A DNA stretch of 16,161 bases from JANXVY01 sp034408685 (GCA_034408685.1 JAWXCP010000167.1:1-16161); one strand, 5' to 3'; shown: positions 6,042 through 14,535, counted from the first letter of the stretch. Notes: a model not told the origin generated them from the letters alone. Made by a program: numbers and translations.

Positions 6042-7364
6042 ATGCGATTAAACAAGCACAAGCCAGCTAAGGCCGAGCGGACGCACGAAGGAGCGCGTCT
6101 CCCGAAGGCTGCCAAGACCCTCGACGACGCGGCCCGTCTGCGCCGCGCGGTGATGTCGTGCCTTCTCTGGGAGAACGAGTTCTACGAGGACGGCGAGACG
6201 ATCGCTGCCCGCATCACCACGCTCGCGGCCAAGGTTGAGCCAGAGATCGCGGCCCGCATCGCCATCGAAGCGCGGTCGGACATGAACTTGCGTCATGCGC
6301 CGCTGCTGTTGCTGACGGTGCTCGCCAAGACGGGTGCTGGCCGCGAGAAGCTGGTCGCTGACACGGTCGAGGCCGTGGTTCAGCGCGCCGACGAGCTGGC
6401 GGAGTTGGTCGCGGTCTACTGGCGCAACGGCAAGCGTCCATTGCCGGCCCAGTTCAAGAAGGGCCTTGCACGGGCGTTTGCCAAGTTCGACGCCTACCAG
6501 CTGTCGAAGTACGATCGGCCCGGTCCGGTCCGGTTGCGCGACGTGCTGTTCCTCGTTCACGCCAAACCCAAGGCGGCCGAACAGGCCGATCTGTGGAAGA
6601 AGGTGGCTGAGAAGCAGCTTGAATCTCCCGACACCTGGGAGGTTGCGCTGTCGAGCGGTGCCGATAAGCGCGAGACCTTCGAGCGGCTGCTGCGCGATGG
6701 CAAGCTCGGCTACCTCGCCTTGCTGCGCAACCTGCGCAACATGGCGGAAGCCGGGGTCAGCGAGGCGCTGGTCAACACCGCACTTGCCGACCGTAAGGGC
6801 GCCAAGCGCGTGCTGCCGTTCCGCTTCGTTGCGGCAGCCCGCGCGGCCCCGCGCTTCGACAACGCGATCGACAAGGCACTGCGGGCTGCTGTCGCTGGCC
6901 AGCCGCGCCTCGAAGGCCGGACGATCGTGCTTGTTGACGTCTCGGGCTCGATGGACTGGCAGTTGTCGAAGCGGTCGGACCTGAAGCGCATCGATGCCGC
7001 CGCCGCGTTGGCGTCGTGCATCAACGGCGACGTGCGCGTGTTCACGTTCACGGACACGGTCGTCGAGGTGCCAGCACGTCCGGGTCTCGCCGGGATCGAC
7101 GCCATCCTGCGGTCACAGCCGCGCGGTGGCACGTATCTCGGCAAGGCGGTCGAGCGGGTCAACCGTGAGCCTCATGACCGGCTGATCGTCATCACCGACG
7201 AACAGACGGCCGACAAGGTGCCCGATCCGAAGGTAGCGCGGGCCTACATGATCAACGTCGCGTCGTTCCGCAACGGCGTGGGTTACGGCAAGTGGCTGCA
7301 CCTCGACGGGTTCTCCGAGCGCGTGCTCGGCTACATCGCCGAGTACGAGCGAACGTTTGGGTGA
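6042..7364 (+). CDS. rsr: Rsr, bacterial Ro60 (TROVE-domain) protein
   Basis: This 440-residue protein has the Ro60 layout: an alpha-helical TROVE/HEAT-like ring (about residues 20-285) and a von Willebrand A domain (about 293-440). The signature LPAQFKKGLARAFAKFDAYQ lies at 134-153, and the metal site (MIDAS) is DVSGSM at 299-304. Further MIDAS residues are likely Thr364 (GGTYL) and Asp386 (ITDEQ). Ro60 binds Y RNA on its outer surface and single-stranded ends of misfolded RNA in its central hole. In bacteria Rsr joins Y RNA and exoribonucleases in RNA decay and stress survival. The four Y RNAs directly upstream on the same strand support the call. It is shorter than the Deinococcus protein (about 530). 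The ribosome binding site is weak (AAGAG, 9 nt upstream). No rtcA or rtcB, frequent partners, lies in the window. Confidence 0.93.
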   Translation: MRLNKHKPAKAERTHEGARLPKAAKTLDDAARLRRAVMSCLLWENEFYEDGETIAARITTLAAKVEPEIAARIAIEARSDMNLRHAPLLLLTVLAKTGAGREKLVADTVEAVVQRADELAELVAVYWRNGKRPLPAQFKKGLARAFAKFDAYQLSKYDRPGPVRLRDVLFLVHAKPKAAEQADLWKKVAEKQLESPDTWEVALSSGADKRETFERLLRDGKLGYLALLRNLRNMAEAGVSEALVNTALADRKGAKRVLPFRFVAAARAAPRFDNAIDKALRAAVAGQPRLEGRTIVLVDVSGSMDWQLSKRSDLKRIDAAAALASCINGDVRVFTFTDTVVEVPARPGLAGIDAILRSQPRGGTYLGKAVERVNREPHDRLIVITDEQTADKVPDPKVARAYMINVASFRNGVGYGKWLHLDGFSERVLGYIAEYERTFG

Positions 7365-7432
7365 GGCGACGATGGCCGGTTGAAAGGGACTGCAACCCAC
7401 GGACCGGCGCACAGCGTTCATACGGCGATCAC

Positions 7433-7466
7433 ACACAGGCGGGGCCTCAGCGTCCCGCCTGTGTTT
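7433..7466 (+). terminator. Terminator after rsr
   Basis: ACACAGGCGGG (7433-7443) pairs perfectly over 11 bp with CCCGCCTGTGT (7454-7464), with a 10-nt loop. The stem runs into TTT, and another T-run (GTCTTT) follows shortly. It lies 69 nt after the rsr stop codon and probably ends the Y RNA-rsr transcript or the rsr transcript. Confidence 0.75.
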
Positions 7467-7516
7467 CCAAGTCTTTCGTGCCATGATCATCCCGTCGGAC
7501 CCGCAGGGACGCTCGA

Positions 7517-7563
7517 GTGAAGCCACACGGGGCCACACGGGGTGAGGGTGAAGCCACACGGGG
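7517..7563. repeat. Short direct repeats upstream of the exported protein
   Basis: CCACACGGGG occurs three times (7523-7532, 7533-7542, 7554-7563). The longer unit GTGAAGCCACACGGGG occurs twice (7517-7532 and 7548-7563). The last copy ends 54 bp before the next ATG, so the repeats may be regulator binding sites or simple sequence duplication. Confidence 0.7.
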
Positions 7564-7617
7564 CTGACGCGCGTATCTCTGTCAATCACAACCGCGCCAA
7601 CCGATCGAGAGAGCACG

Positions 7618-8055
7618 ATGACCAAGCGACCCAACCGCGCCGATTTCCCCCTGGCCGATGGCTTGGTCCATTGCCAACGACCTAACCATGCGTTTGCAAT
7701 CTGCTTCGCAGCCGTAGCGACGGTCGCAACCTGGCTTCCCGCAACGGCCCAGCCGGTGGACTACGAGGCTTGGCCGGTGCTCTCCAGCACGTTTCCGTCG
7801 ACGAGCGGCGGCGGCATGATGATCAAGGGCTACGACCCGGTGATCTCTGGCGGCAAGTGCATCACGACGTTCATGGCCGTCCCGCCGGGCGACAATCCGC
7901 CGGTCTATGCGAACCTCGTCGAGTTCGACGCCGTCACGGAACAGGGTGGCATCCTTTGCACCAACGGCAAATGGCGCGCCTTCGAGGGCGGAGCAAGCGG
8001 CACGACCCCGTTCCGCATTTTCTTCAAGAACGGAATCTTCCGCGCCGGCGGATGA
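7618..8055 (+). CDS. Small exported protein of unknown function
   Basis: The 145-residue product is not one I recognise. A hydrophobic stretch, AFAICFAAVATVATWLPATA (about residues 25-44), ends in an A-x-A site and looks like a signal peptide. The roughly 24-residue lead before it is unusually long, so the true start may lie further in. The mature part (about 100 residues) is rich in Gly and Pro and has two cysteines (near Cys80 in GGKC and Cys114 in ILC), which could form a disulfide in the periplasm. The start at 7618 is backed by GAGAGAG (7607-7613). It converges on pgi with only 2 bp between the stop codons. Codon use is like its neighbours. Confidence 0.7.
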   Translation: MTKRPNRADFPLADGLVHCQRPNHAFAICFAAVATVATWLPATAQPVDYEAWPVLSSTFPSTSGGGMMIKGYDPVISGGKCITTFMAVPPGDNPPVYANLVEFDAVTEQGGILCTNGKWRAFEGGASGTTPFRIFFKNGIFRAGG

Positions 8056-8057
8056 TG

Positions 8058-9392
8058 TCAGCGCTCCAGTCGCTCGCGGGTCAAGACCTTGGCGAGTTCG
8101 ACGCCAGGCTGGTCGAACGGGTCGAGCCCGAGCGCACGGCCCGCAAGGATCGTCTCCAGCATGAAGTGCATCAGGATCGCACCGAGGGCTTCGGCGTCGA
8201 GCACGGGGATGTCGATCGTGCGAACCGGACGCCCAGCGCGAACCAGCGCCTCGGGCAAGGCATGCGACTGCGCATCGACAATGTCGCCAACGGTGCGCCC
8301 GCCAAGATATTGAGCCCCGGCGAGTTCAGCCAACGACGGATCGAGCCGCGGACCCGAGCCTGCGGTCGGGACGCGCAAAATCGTCGTCATCATCTCGCGC
8401 GGGCCATCCATGAACATCTGCAGTTGGCTGTGCTGATCGAGCGGACCCGTAGCCGGGATCGGGATGGTTCCTTCGCCGCCCTTGCCGAGACTTTCGGCCC
8501 ACAGCTGGACGTACCATTCGGACAATTTTTGCATGCGGTCAGAATACGGCATCAGCACGCTCGCTTTGACGCCGCGCTCTTTGGCCAGACCGACGGCAAT
8601 TGCAGCGCCGAGCGCTGGAGCGCAGTCCTGGACGCGGGCCGCAGTCAGCAATTCTGTCACGACGCGCTTGGCTCCGCGCCGAACCGCCATGGGATCGACG
8701 CCGCGCGCGATGCCAGGCAACAGACCAACGGTCGTGAGACACGAAAACCGCCCGCCGGTGCCGGACGGGTGGTCGAGCATCGGGATGCCGTGGGCTGAAA
8801 ACAAGTCGCGCAGGCCGTTTTTGATACCAGGGCGTGCCGGTTCGGTGATGCCGAGAAACAGTGACGGGATGCGCGCTTCCAAGCCGGCGGCTTTGACCGC
8901 CGATAGCGCAGCAATGGCCTGGGCCAGCGTCTCTGCCGTGCCGCCAGATTTGCTTGTGACGACGAAGCGCGTCGTGGCGAAGTCGAACTCGGCCAGCGAG
9001 CCAGACAGCGTATCGCCGTCGAGATTGTCGTAAAACCGGGTACGCGGACGTTTGATCGTATCGATCGGAACCGCACCGGGGATATTCCAGCCGGCCAATT
9101 GCGCTATCGTCTGCCCCCCAAGGCCCGAGCCGCCCGTGCCATAGAACACGATCAACCGGGCGCCATCGTTCAGCGTAGCGAGCGCGTCTTTCGCGGCATC
9201 GATATCGGCGGTTTCATCAACGATACGCAGCAGCTCGAGTCTCGACCCAGCATGATCCGCGCGCAACCGGGTCAAACCAGGTTCGACGCGGGCTAGCCAG
9301 CGGTCGAGTTCGGCCGGTGTCAGACCATAAGTGCCAATGTCGTCGAGACAGCCGTCTATCGACTGATGGTAGGGCAGGCTGGCCTCGGCCAT
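8058..9392 (-). CDS. pgi: Glucose-6-phosphate isomerase, short type
   Basis: PGI interconverts glucose-6-phosphate and fructose-6-phosphate in the cytoplasm. The 444-residue protein belongs to the shorter bacterial type (E. coli Pgi is about 549). The first SIS domain has FYGTGGSGLGGQ (83-94) and the sugar-phosphate loop SKSGGTAET (147-155). The probable catalytic Glu300 lies in WAESLGKGGEG and His321 in DQHSQLQ. The C-terminal signature LGLDPFDQPGVELAK (421-435) ends in the catalytic Lys435. It probably follows suhB in one transcript, 181 bp after the suhB stop. The Shine-Dalgarno (AGGA on the minus strand) is 8 nt from the ATG and lies within a tandem repeat. Confidence 0.95.
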   Translation of the reverse strand: MAEASLPYHQSIDGCLDDIGTYGLTPAELDRWLARVEPGLTRLRADHAGSRLELLRIVDETADIDAAKDALATLNDGARLIVFYGTGGSGLGGQTIAQLAGWNIPGAVPIDTIKRPRTRFYDNLDGDTLSGSLAEFDFATTRFVVTSKSGGTAETLAQAIAALSAVKAAGLEARIPSLFLGITEPARPGIKNGLRDLFSAHGIPMLDHPSGTGGRFSCLTTVGLLPGIARGVDPMAVRRGAKRVVTELLTAARVQDCAPALGAAIAVGLAKERGVKASVLMPYSDRMQKLSEWYVQLWAESLGKGGEGTIPIPATGPLDQHSQLQMFMDGPREMMTTILRVPTAGSGPRLDPSLAELAGAQYLGGRTVGDIVDAQSHALPEALVRAGRPVRTIDIPVLDAEALGAILMHFMLETILAGRALGLDPFDQPGVELAKVLTRERLER

Positions 9393-9397
9393 GTGAT

Positions 9398-9434
9398 GTG
9401 TCCTGTTGACGTGTCCTGTTGACGTGTCCTGTTG
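9398..9434. repeat. 13-bp tandem repeat over the pgi ribosome binding site
   Basis: GTGTCCTGTTGAC occurs as two exact copies (9398-9410, 9411-9423) and a third partial copy (9424-9434). On the minus strand each contains CAACAGGACAC, so the AGGA Shine-Dalgarno sequence before pgi is present three times. Only the copy nearest the ATG is well placed. Confidence 0.85.
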
Positions 9435-9573
9435 GAAATGGTCGGCGTCAGGGCGGTTTATCCCTTGGCAGAGCCGCCGCCAACCGTGCGGTCAGCACAA
9501 ACAGTGCGAAGGGATGTCAATTGCGCGCTGTCCACCGCGGCGAGCGCTTCGTGAGAGTTACTTTGCATACCAC

Positions 9574-10374
9574 TTATCCAGCGGCCGCAGTGTTGCCGAC
9601 CAAGGACAGCATGGCGCGCTGAATTTCTTTGTTACCGGCGATGATGTCGCCCGTGCCGAGCATGTCCTCAGCCCCGTCGAGGTCGGTCACGAACCCACCG
9701 GCCTCGCGGATCATCAAGATGCCAGCTGCCATGTCCCACGGCTTGATGTTGCGCTCCCAATAGGCGTCAAAACGGCCAGCCGCAGTCCACGCCAAGTCGA
9801 GAGCCGCCGAGCCCGTGCGCCGGATACCAGCGACCTGTTTCATGACGACCTCGATCTCGTTCAAGAACCGCGCATGCCCGGTGCGCCCGCGGTGCGGGAT
9901 ACCGGTTGCGACGACGCAATCATCGAGCGTACGGCGGGCTGCAACGCGCAGGCGGCGATCATTGACGAACGCGCCTTTGCCCTTCTCGGCGGTGTAGAGT
10001 TCGTCGGACACCGGATTATAGATCACGCCGGCAACGAGTTGGCCGTCGCGCTCCAGCCCGATGGAGGTGCAAAACAACGGGATCGAATGGAGAAAGTTGG
10101 TGGTGCCATCGAGCGGATCGACGATCCAGCGGTGGGTCTGATCGTCGCCTTTGACGAGACCCCGCTCCTCCATCAGGAACGAATAGCCCGGGCGGGCTTT
10201 CGACAACTCGGTGTAGATGATGTCCTCGGCACGCGTATCGGCGAGCGAGACGAAGTTTGCCGGGCCTTTGACCGAAACCTGCAGATGCTGAACCTCGCCA
10301 AAATCCCGCGACAAGGACCGGCCGGCTTTGCGCGCAGCACCGACCATGACGTTCATTAGTGCTGAAGCAGGCAT
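9574..10374 (-). CDS. suhB: Inositol-1-monophosphatase family protein
   Basis: The 266-residue protein has the expected length for SuhB-type inositol monophosphatases, Mg2+-dependent enzymes that release phosphate from inositol phosphates. Metal-binding motifs are EE (69-70), WIVDPLDGTTNF (83-94; Asp86, Asp89) and the C-terminal KPWDMAAG (211-218; Asp214). A glycine-rich AGN segment near the end is also typical. Bacterial SuhB can also act in rRNA transcription, so the in vivo role is open. The start is the ATG at 10374, with AAAAGG 8 nt upstream; a second ATG at residue 7 is possible. pgi follows on the same strand. Confidence 0.93.
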   Translation of the reverse strand: MPASALMNVMVGAARKAGRSLSRDFGEVQHLQVSVKGPANFVSLADTRAEDIIYTELSKARPGYSFLMEERGLVKGDDQTHRWIVDPLDGTTNFLHSIPLFCTSIGLERDGQLVAGVIYNPVSDELYTAEKGKGAFVNDRRLRVAARRTLDDCVVATGIPHRGRTGHARFLNEIEVVMKQVAGIRRTGSAALDLAWTAAGRFDAYWERNIKPWDMAAGILMIREAGGFVTDLDGAEDMLGTGDIIAGNKEIQRAMLSLVGNTAAAG

Positions 10375-10735
10375 CGGGAGGGCCTTTTGGCGCTGGTCAG
10401 CGCAATCTTAAGTGGTGGAGCCGGTTCGGGCTACGGCCAAAAACCGTTGGCCGGTTATATGGCCCGTGGTGGTGGCGAATATCGCGCGACCTTAACATGG
10501 ATCGCGCAGCCAACCGCAGCCGAGCAGGTCGGATAGGGGATGCCCTCGCCGGATGCAAGGCATGGCGCAACGTTCGTCGCGCATGGTCGTCGTGTAATGC
10601 GCGGCCTTCCAGTTCGCGATCTCGCTTCGGTGCCACGCGGTGGCTATTTAGTCGGTGTTTGCCGAAGTGCGTTCAATTATGCCAAAATTGTGCGGTACGG
10701 TACGGGAGAGTGTAAGCGTATGGGGGAGCCTAGTC
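10375..10735. other. Divergent intergenic region, suhB and TPR gene
   Basis: I see no gene here. The region lies between two divergent genes and should hold both promoters. Open frames over it lack motifs. GGGGGAG (10722-10728) is a strong ribosome binding site 7 nt before the ATG at 10736, which decides the start of the next gene. Confidence 0.5.
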
Positions 10736-13700
10736 ATGGCGTCGAAATGGTCAATCGGACCGACGGTATGCGCCGCTGTACTGGCGTTGCCGCTGGTCGT
10801 CGGGACATCAGCGCTCGCAAACGATCCACCGGTAAAGGTGGGAGCTAACGCGTCACGAATACGTCAACCCGCCGCCGACGACCACGCAGCCTTCGCAGAT
10901 GCGATGCGCAAATCGTCCGAATTTGTCGTGACCGGCGGCTATGGCGATGCGGCACCGTGGAGCGCAGCCGCCGCTGGCCTCGCCGAAAAGCTCTATGGGC
11001 CAGACAGCGTCGAGACGGCGGTCGCGCTCCACAATGACGGGTTCGTCCTGCGGCGGCTGAAGCGCGACGCGGAGGCCGAACCCCGGTTTGCCAGGGCCCT
11101 TGCCATCTATGAGCGGCAATTGCCGCCGGTGCATGAGGACATCCGCAACGCTGTCGGCGAACTTGGCGAGATCTACGTCGCGACCGGTCGCTCGACGTTG
11201 CTCGCAAGGACATTGCAGCGATTGGTAGACCTCGCTGCAGCCGGAGAGTTCTCCAACAACACCGGTCACGCCGATCTCCTCGTCCGACAGGGCATTACGC
11301 TGCGGGGATTGAGACAGCTGGATGCCAGCGAAGCAGCCTTCGTTAAAGCCGCCAGTATCTACGAGGCCAACGGCGAGATAACCGGGCGAGCCTATGAGCA
11401 GACGCTGAACGCGATTCTCGACCGCTTTGAAACGACCCGCCGCCGCGACGAGGCCAACCTCAAAGCGGAGGCCGCGATCGAGCAGCTGTCAAAGGCGCAG
11501 GGTCCCAAAACTGCGGACGCACAATGGCTGATCGGTGGCTTACGCAGTCGCTTGTTTACGGCTGCGACCGAAGCTGGCGCGGATCGTCTGGCGTTGTCAC
11601 ATGCCAAAGCCGGGCTGTCTGCCGTCGAACAAGCACTCGCTGGCGGCCGTAAGGTTACAGCCGATGCGATCAATCCCCGCGCCAACGCTCTCAGCAATAT
11701 GGCCCGCGCCTACCGTGGGCTGGCTGACTACAAAAACGCCGAACAAGCCTACGGCAAGGCGATAAAGCTTTTGGAAGACGGGGGCGATACCGCCAACGCA
11801 GGCATCCTGATCGACGACCTCGCCGTCCTGTTCTCAATCCAAAACCGTTTCGACGAGGCGGAGCGTTATCATAAGCGCGCACTTGCCATGCTGGAAACAG
11901 CGTTGGTGCGCGACCATAAAAGCGTGGGCCAAGTCGCCGCCAACCTCGGTGCACTCTTCAACGATGTCGGCCGCCCAACCGAAGCCGAGCCGCTATTGCG
12001 CCGCGCGCTGACCATAGCCTTGGCCCAATCGCAACAGGACTCGGTCGCGATCGGCATCATCGAGGATAACCTGGGCGGGCTTTTGCGCCTTTCAGGACGA
12101 ACCGGCGAAGCACGTCAAAGTTACGCGCGGGCCTTGGCACGGTTTGAAAGTGCCTTGCCTGCAACTCACCCACGGATCGCCATCACGCGCAACAACTTCG
12201 GACGGTTCCTCATCGATATCCGCGCTTACGCCGAAGCCGAGGGTGAATTGAAACACGCGCTCGCCATGTCCGAAAAGATCTACTCGGCTGACAGCTACGA
12301 GACCGCCCTGCCAGCCTCCAATCTCGCCGAAGCCGTGGCAGCCCTCGGCCGACCGGACGAGGCACGGGCGCTGTTTCAGCGGGCCATCGCGGTGATGGAA
12401 CGGACGTTTGGCGCGAACCATGCGCGCCTTTACCGGACGCTGGTTAAGGTCGGCGACTTCGAACTGTCCGACAAGCGGCCACAGGCAGCGCGGACGTTGT
12501 TCGAGCGGGCGTTCGCAATCGAGCTGGCGCAACGCAAACGCACCGGCAATACACGTAATGACGGCCGCGGCAGCCCAGGCGTATCCGGCCAGGACGCTTT
12601 CCGTGGCCTGATAGAGGCGATATGGCAGAGTGGGCCCGACTATCGGCAAAGCGCAGCGTCAGATGCTCTCGAAGCTGCCCAGTGGGATGCGATGGCGCCA
12701 GCAGACGTTGTACTGGCGGCACTAGGTGCCGGCGGAGGGGCGGGCGACGCGGCCCTTGGTGCGCTGACACGTGAGCGGCAAGAGCTGGCGAGCGACTGGC
12801 ACCAGACCGACGTTGAATTGACCGGCATTCTTGGCGCCCCAAAAATGCGCGATGAAAAGCGGGAGATGGCCCTGCGAGCGCGCCTAGCGGCAACCGAAGT
12901 CCGCATCGGAGAGATCGATGCCGACCTGCAGGCGCGCTTTCCCCGCTACCGCGACATGGCGCATCCCTCGGCTCTGACCGCAAACCGGCTTTCCAACTTA
13001 TTAAAGCCAAACGAGGCGGCCATACAGCTTATCGTTATGGATCGCGCGACGCATGTCTTTGTGGTCGCAGAAAACCGGATCTATTGGCACCGCGCACCGA
13101 TTAATGGCGAGGACCTTCGCACCATGATCGGCACGCTGCGCTGCGGCTTGGATCATAACGAATGGCAGGGCAGCGGGCTAAAACGATGCGCCGCGGGGCT
13201 TGGCATCGATCCCAAAGAGGCACCCGCGCCGGGCGATCCCCTACCCTTCGATCCGGAGTTGGCCCATACGCTCTACAAAGTACTGCTCGATCCAGCCCGC
13301 GCCGCGATTGCGGGCAAGGATCTGCTCATCGTGGCGTCGGGCGCGCTGACGTTATTGCCGTTCGACCGACTGGTCACAGAACAGCCGCTCTCGCGGTCGC
13401 TCTCTCAAGCAGGGGATGTCGCTTGGCTCACTAAGCGCCACGCGATGACCGTGCTGCCATCGCTGTCGAGCCTTGAAACGTTAAATTTTACGACGGGTTC
13501 GGCCGACGCGAAATCTGCAAACTCGGTCGTGGCGACACCTTCGGTTCCGCCCACCGATGCCGCACAGCCGCAGATTGTATCAATACAACCCCAGGGGGTA
13601 GTTGCCCAGGGTGCAACGTCAAAACCTCAAGCACCACCGGCGCAGCAGCAAGTAACACCGGCGCAGCCGCAAGCAACACCGGCAAAGCCGCAAGCAATAT

Positions 13701-14188
13701 CGGCAAAGCCGCAAGAGACCCCGGCAAAGCCGCAAGCAATATCGGCAAAGCCGCAAGAGACCCCGGCAAAGCCGCAAGCAATATCGGCGAAGCCGCAAGA
13801 GACCCCGGCGAAGCCACAAGCAACATCGGCAAAGCCGCCAGAGACCCCGGCAAAGCCGCAAGCAGTATCGGCAAAGCCGCCAGAGACCCCGGCAAAGCCG
13901 CAAGCAATATCGGCGAAGCCGCCAGAGACCCCGGCAAAGCCGCCAGAGACCCCGGCAAAGCCGCAAGCAACATCGGCGAAGCCGCCAGAGACCCCGGCAA
14001 AGCCGCAAACAACATCGGCAAAGCCGCAAGCAAATGCGTCCCAGCCCCAGGAGGAACAGTCACTGGTCGTGCCGGTACAGACCGCACCAGGGGCGGCCCA
14101 GCCTCAGGCAGCTCGAAGCAGCCGGTCCCGGCCCGAAGCAGCGCCACAACCTGAACGCAACTTGATCGACGAGGGATTCGGACGATGA
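10736..14188 (+). CDS. Exported TPR protein with truncated CHAT domain and repeat tail
   Basis: I chose the ATG at 10736, which gives 1150 residues, because GGGGGAG lies 7 nt upstream and a signal peptide follows (SIGPTVCAAVLALPLVVGTSALA, cut near residue 29). The frame is open from 10655. Residues about 90-600 hold many tetratricopeptide repeats, such as NMARAYRGLADYKNAEQAYGKAI and NLGALFNDVGRPTEAEPLLRRAL. About 754-915 matches the first part of a CHAT protease domain, with VASGALTLLPFDRLV and WLTKRHAMTVLPSLSSLETL. The catalytic His and Cys motifs that should follow are absent; a Pro/Lys/Gln/Ala repeat tail takes their place. The protein is probably a periplasmic scaffold without protease activity. 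CHAT proteins with TPRs often cleave partners in signalling or defence; no partner is evident here. Confidence 0.85.
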   Translation: MASKWSIGPTVCAAVLALPLVVGTSALANDPPVKVGANASRIRQPAADDHAAFADAMRKSSEFVVTGGYGDAAPWSAAAAGLAEKLYGPDSVETAVALHNDGFVLRRLKRDAEAEPRFARALAIYERQLPPVHEDIRNAVGELGEIYVATGRSTLLARTLQRLVDLAAAGEFSNNTGHADLLVRQGITLRGLRQLDASEAAFVKAASIYEANGEITGRAYEQTLNAILDRFETTRRRDEANLKAEAAIEQLSKAQGPKTADAQWLIGGLRSRLFTAATEAGADRLALSHAKAGLSAVEQALAGGRKVTADAINPRANALSNMARAYRGLADYKNAEQAYGKAIKLLEDGGDTANAGILIDDLAVLFSIQNRFDEAERYHKRALAMLETALVRDHKSVGQVAANLGALFNDVGRPTEAEPLLRRALTIALAQSQQDSVAIGIIEDNLGGLLRLSGRTGEARQSYARALARFESALPATHPRIAITRNNFGRFLIDIRAYAEAEGELKHALAMSEKIYSADSYETALPASNLAEAVAALGRPDEARALFQRAIAVMERTFGANHARLYRTLVKVGDFELSDKRPQAARTLFERAFAIELAQRKRTGNTRNDGRGSPGVSGQDAFRGLIEAIWQSGPDYRQSAASDALEAAQWDAMAPADVVLAALGAGGGAGDAALGALTRERQELASDWHQTDVELTGILGAPKMRDEKREMALRARLAATEVRIGEIDADLQARFPRYRDMAHPSALTANRLSNLLKPNEAAIQLIVMDRATHVFVVAENRIYWHRAPINGEDLRTMIGTLRCGLDHNEWQGSGLKRCAAGLGIDPKEAPAPGDPLPFDPELAHTLYKVLLDPARAAIAGKDLLIVASGALTLLPFDRLVTEQPLSRSLSQAGDVAWLTKRHAMTVLPSLSSLETLNFTTGSADAKSANSVVATPSVPPTDAAQPQIVSIQPQGVVAQGATSKPQAPPAQQQVTPAQPQATPAKPQAISAKPQETPAKPQAISAKPQETPAKPQAISAKPQETPAKPQATSAKPPETPAKPQAVSAKPPETPAKPQAISAKPPETPAKPPETPAKPQATSAKPPETPAKPQTTSAKPQANASQPQEEQSLVVPVQTAPGAAQPQAARSSRSRPEAAPQPERNLIDEGFGR
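13640..14038 (+). repeat. In-gene 42-bp tandem repeat coding a Pro-Lys-rich tail
   Basis: From 13682 the gene repeats a 42-bp unit coding AKPQAISAKPQETP, itself two related 7-residue halves. There are about seven full units and some halves, to about 14038. The first three units code PQETP, and later ones PPETP, which shows growth by unequal exchange in blocks. Less regular QPQ/QQQ repeats lead in from about 13620. With a 21-bp period the reverse strand also stays open in more than one frame. Confidence 0.85.
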
Positions 14189-14325
14189 TGAACAGATCTC
14201 AGCGTAAACCGTAGCGTTAAAAACCCTGGGATAATTCAGGATGCGACGTGTTGAACTCTAGTGAAATCGAAATGCCAAAGGTCTAGTATCTTCCTTGGGG
14301 CACGTCAGGAGACCCACAGCGGCGC

Positions 14326-14535
14326 ATGGAACAAGCCCAGAACATAAGCCTTGATACGCTATCGGTTCGCGAATTGACCGAGTTGCAGGAACAGGTGCAG
14401 AACGCGATTCGTTTGCTGATCCGCCAACAAAACGAGCTGCGGGCAGCTGCCAAATTAGCCCCGGTCGCAAAACCCGTGACGATCGACCTCGAGCGCGAGC
14501 GCGATGCGTGGCTAGCCAAACGCCGCGGACACTGA
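14326..14535 (+). CDS. Small coiled-coil protein, unknown function
   Basis: The 69-residue product begins MEQAQNISLDTLSVRELTELQEQVQNAI and is mostly charged and helical. The segment of about residues 8-45 suits a coiled coil (L/V/I spacing with Gln and Glu). It ends in a basic DLERERDAWLAKRRGH tail. AGGAG (14307-14311) lies 14 nt upstream, slightly far for a ribosome binding site. The mix of a helical pairing segment and a basic tail recalls small nucleoid-type proteins, but I cannot assign a family. It follows the TPR gene by 137 bp on the same strand. Confidence 0.55.
   Translation: MEQAQNISLDTLSVRELTELQEQVQNAIRLLIRQQNELRAAAKLAPVAKPVTIDLERERDAWLAKRRGH

Noticed and set aside
13620..14040. 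CRISPR-like array
   Set aside because: The repeats are tandem with no unique spacers and are in frame with a protein.
13488..14147. Minus-strand frames of 219 and 136 residues over the repeat
   Set aside because: They are low-complexity shadows of a 21-bp-period repeat in the plus-strand gene and have no other support.
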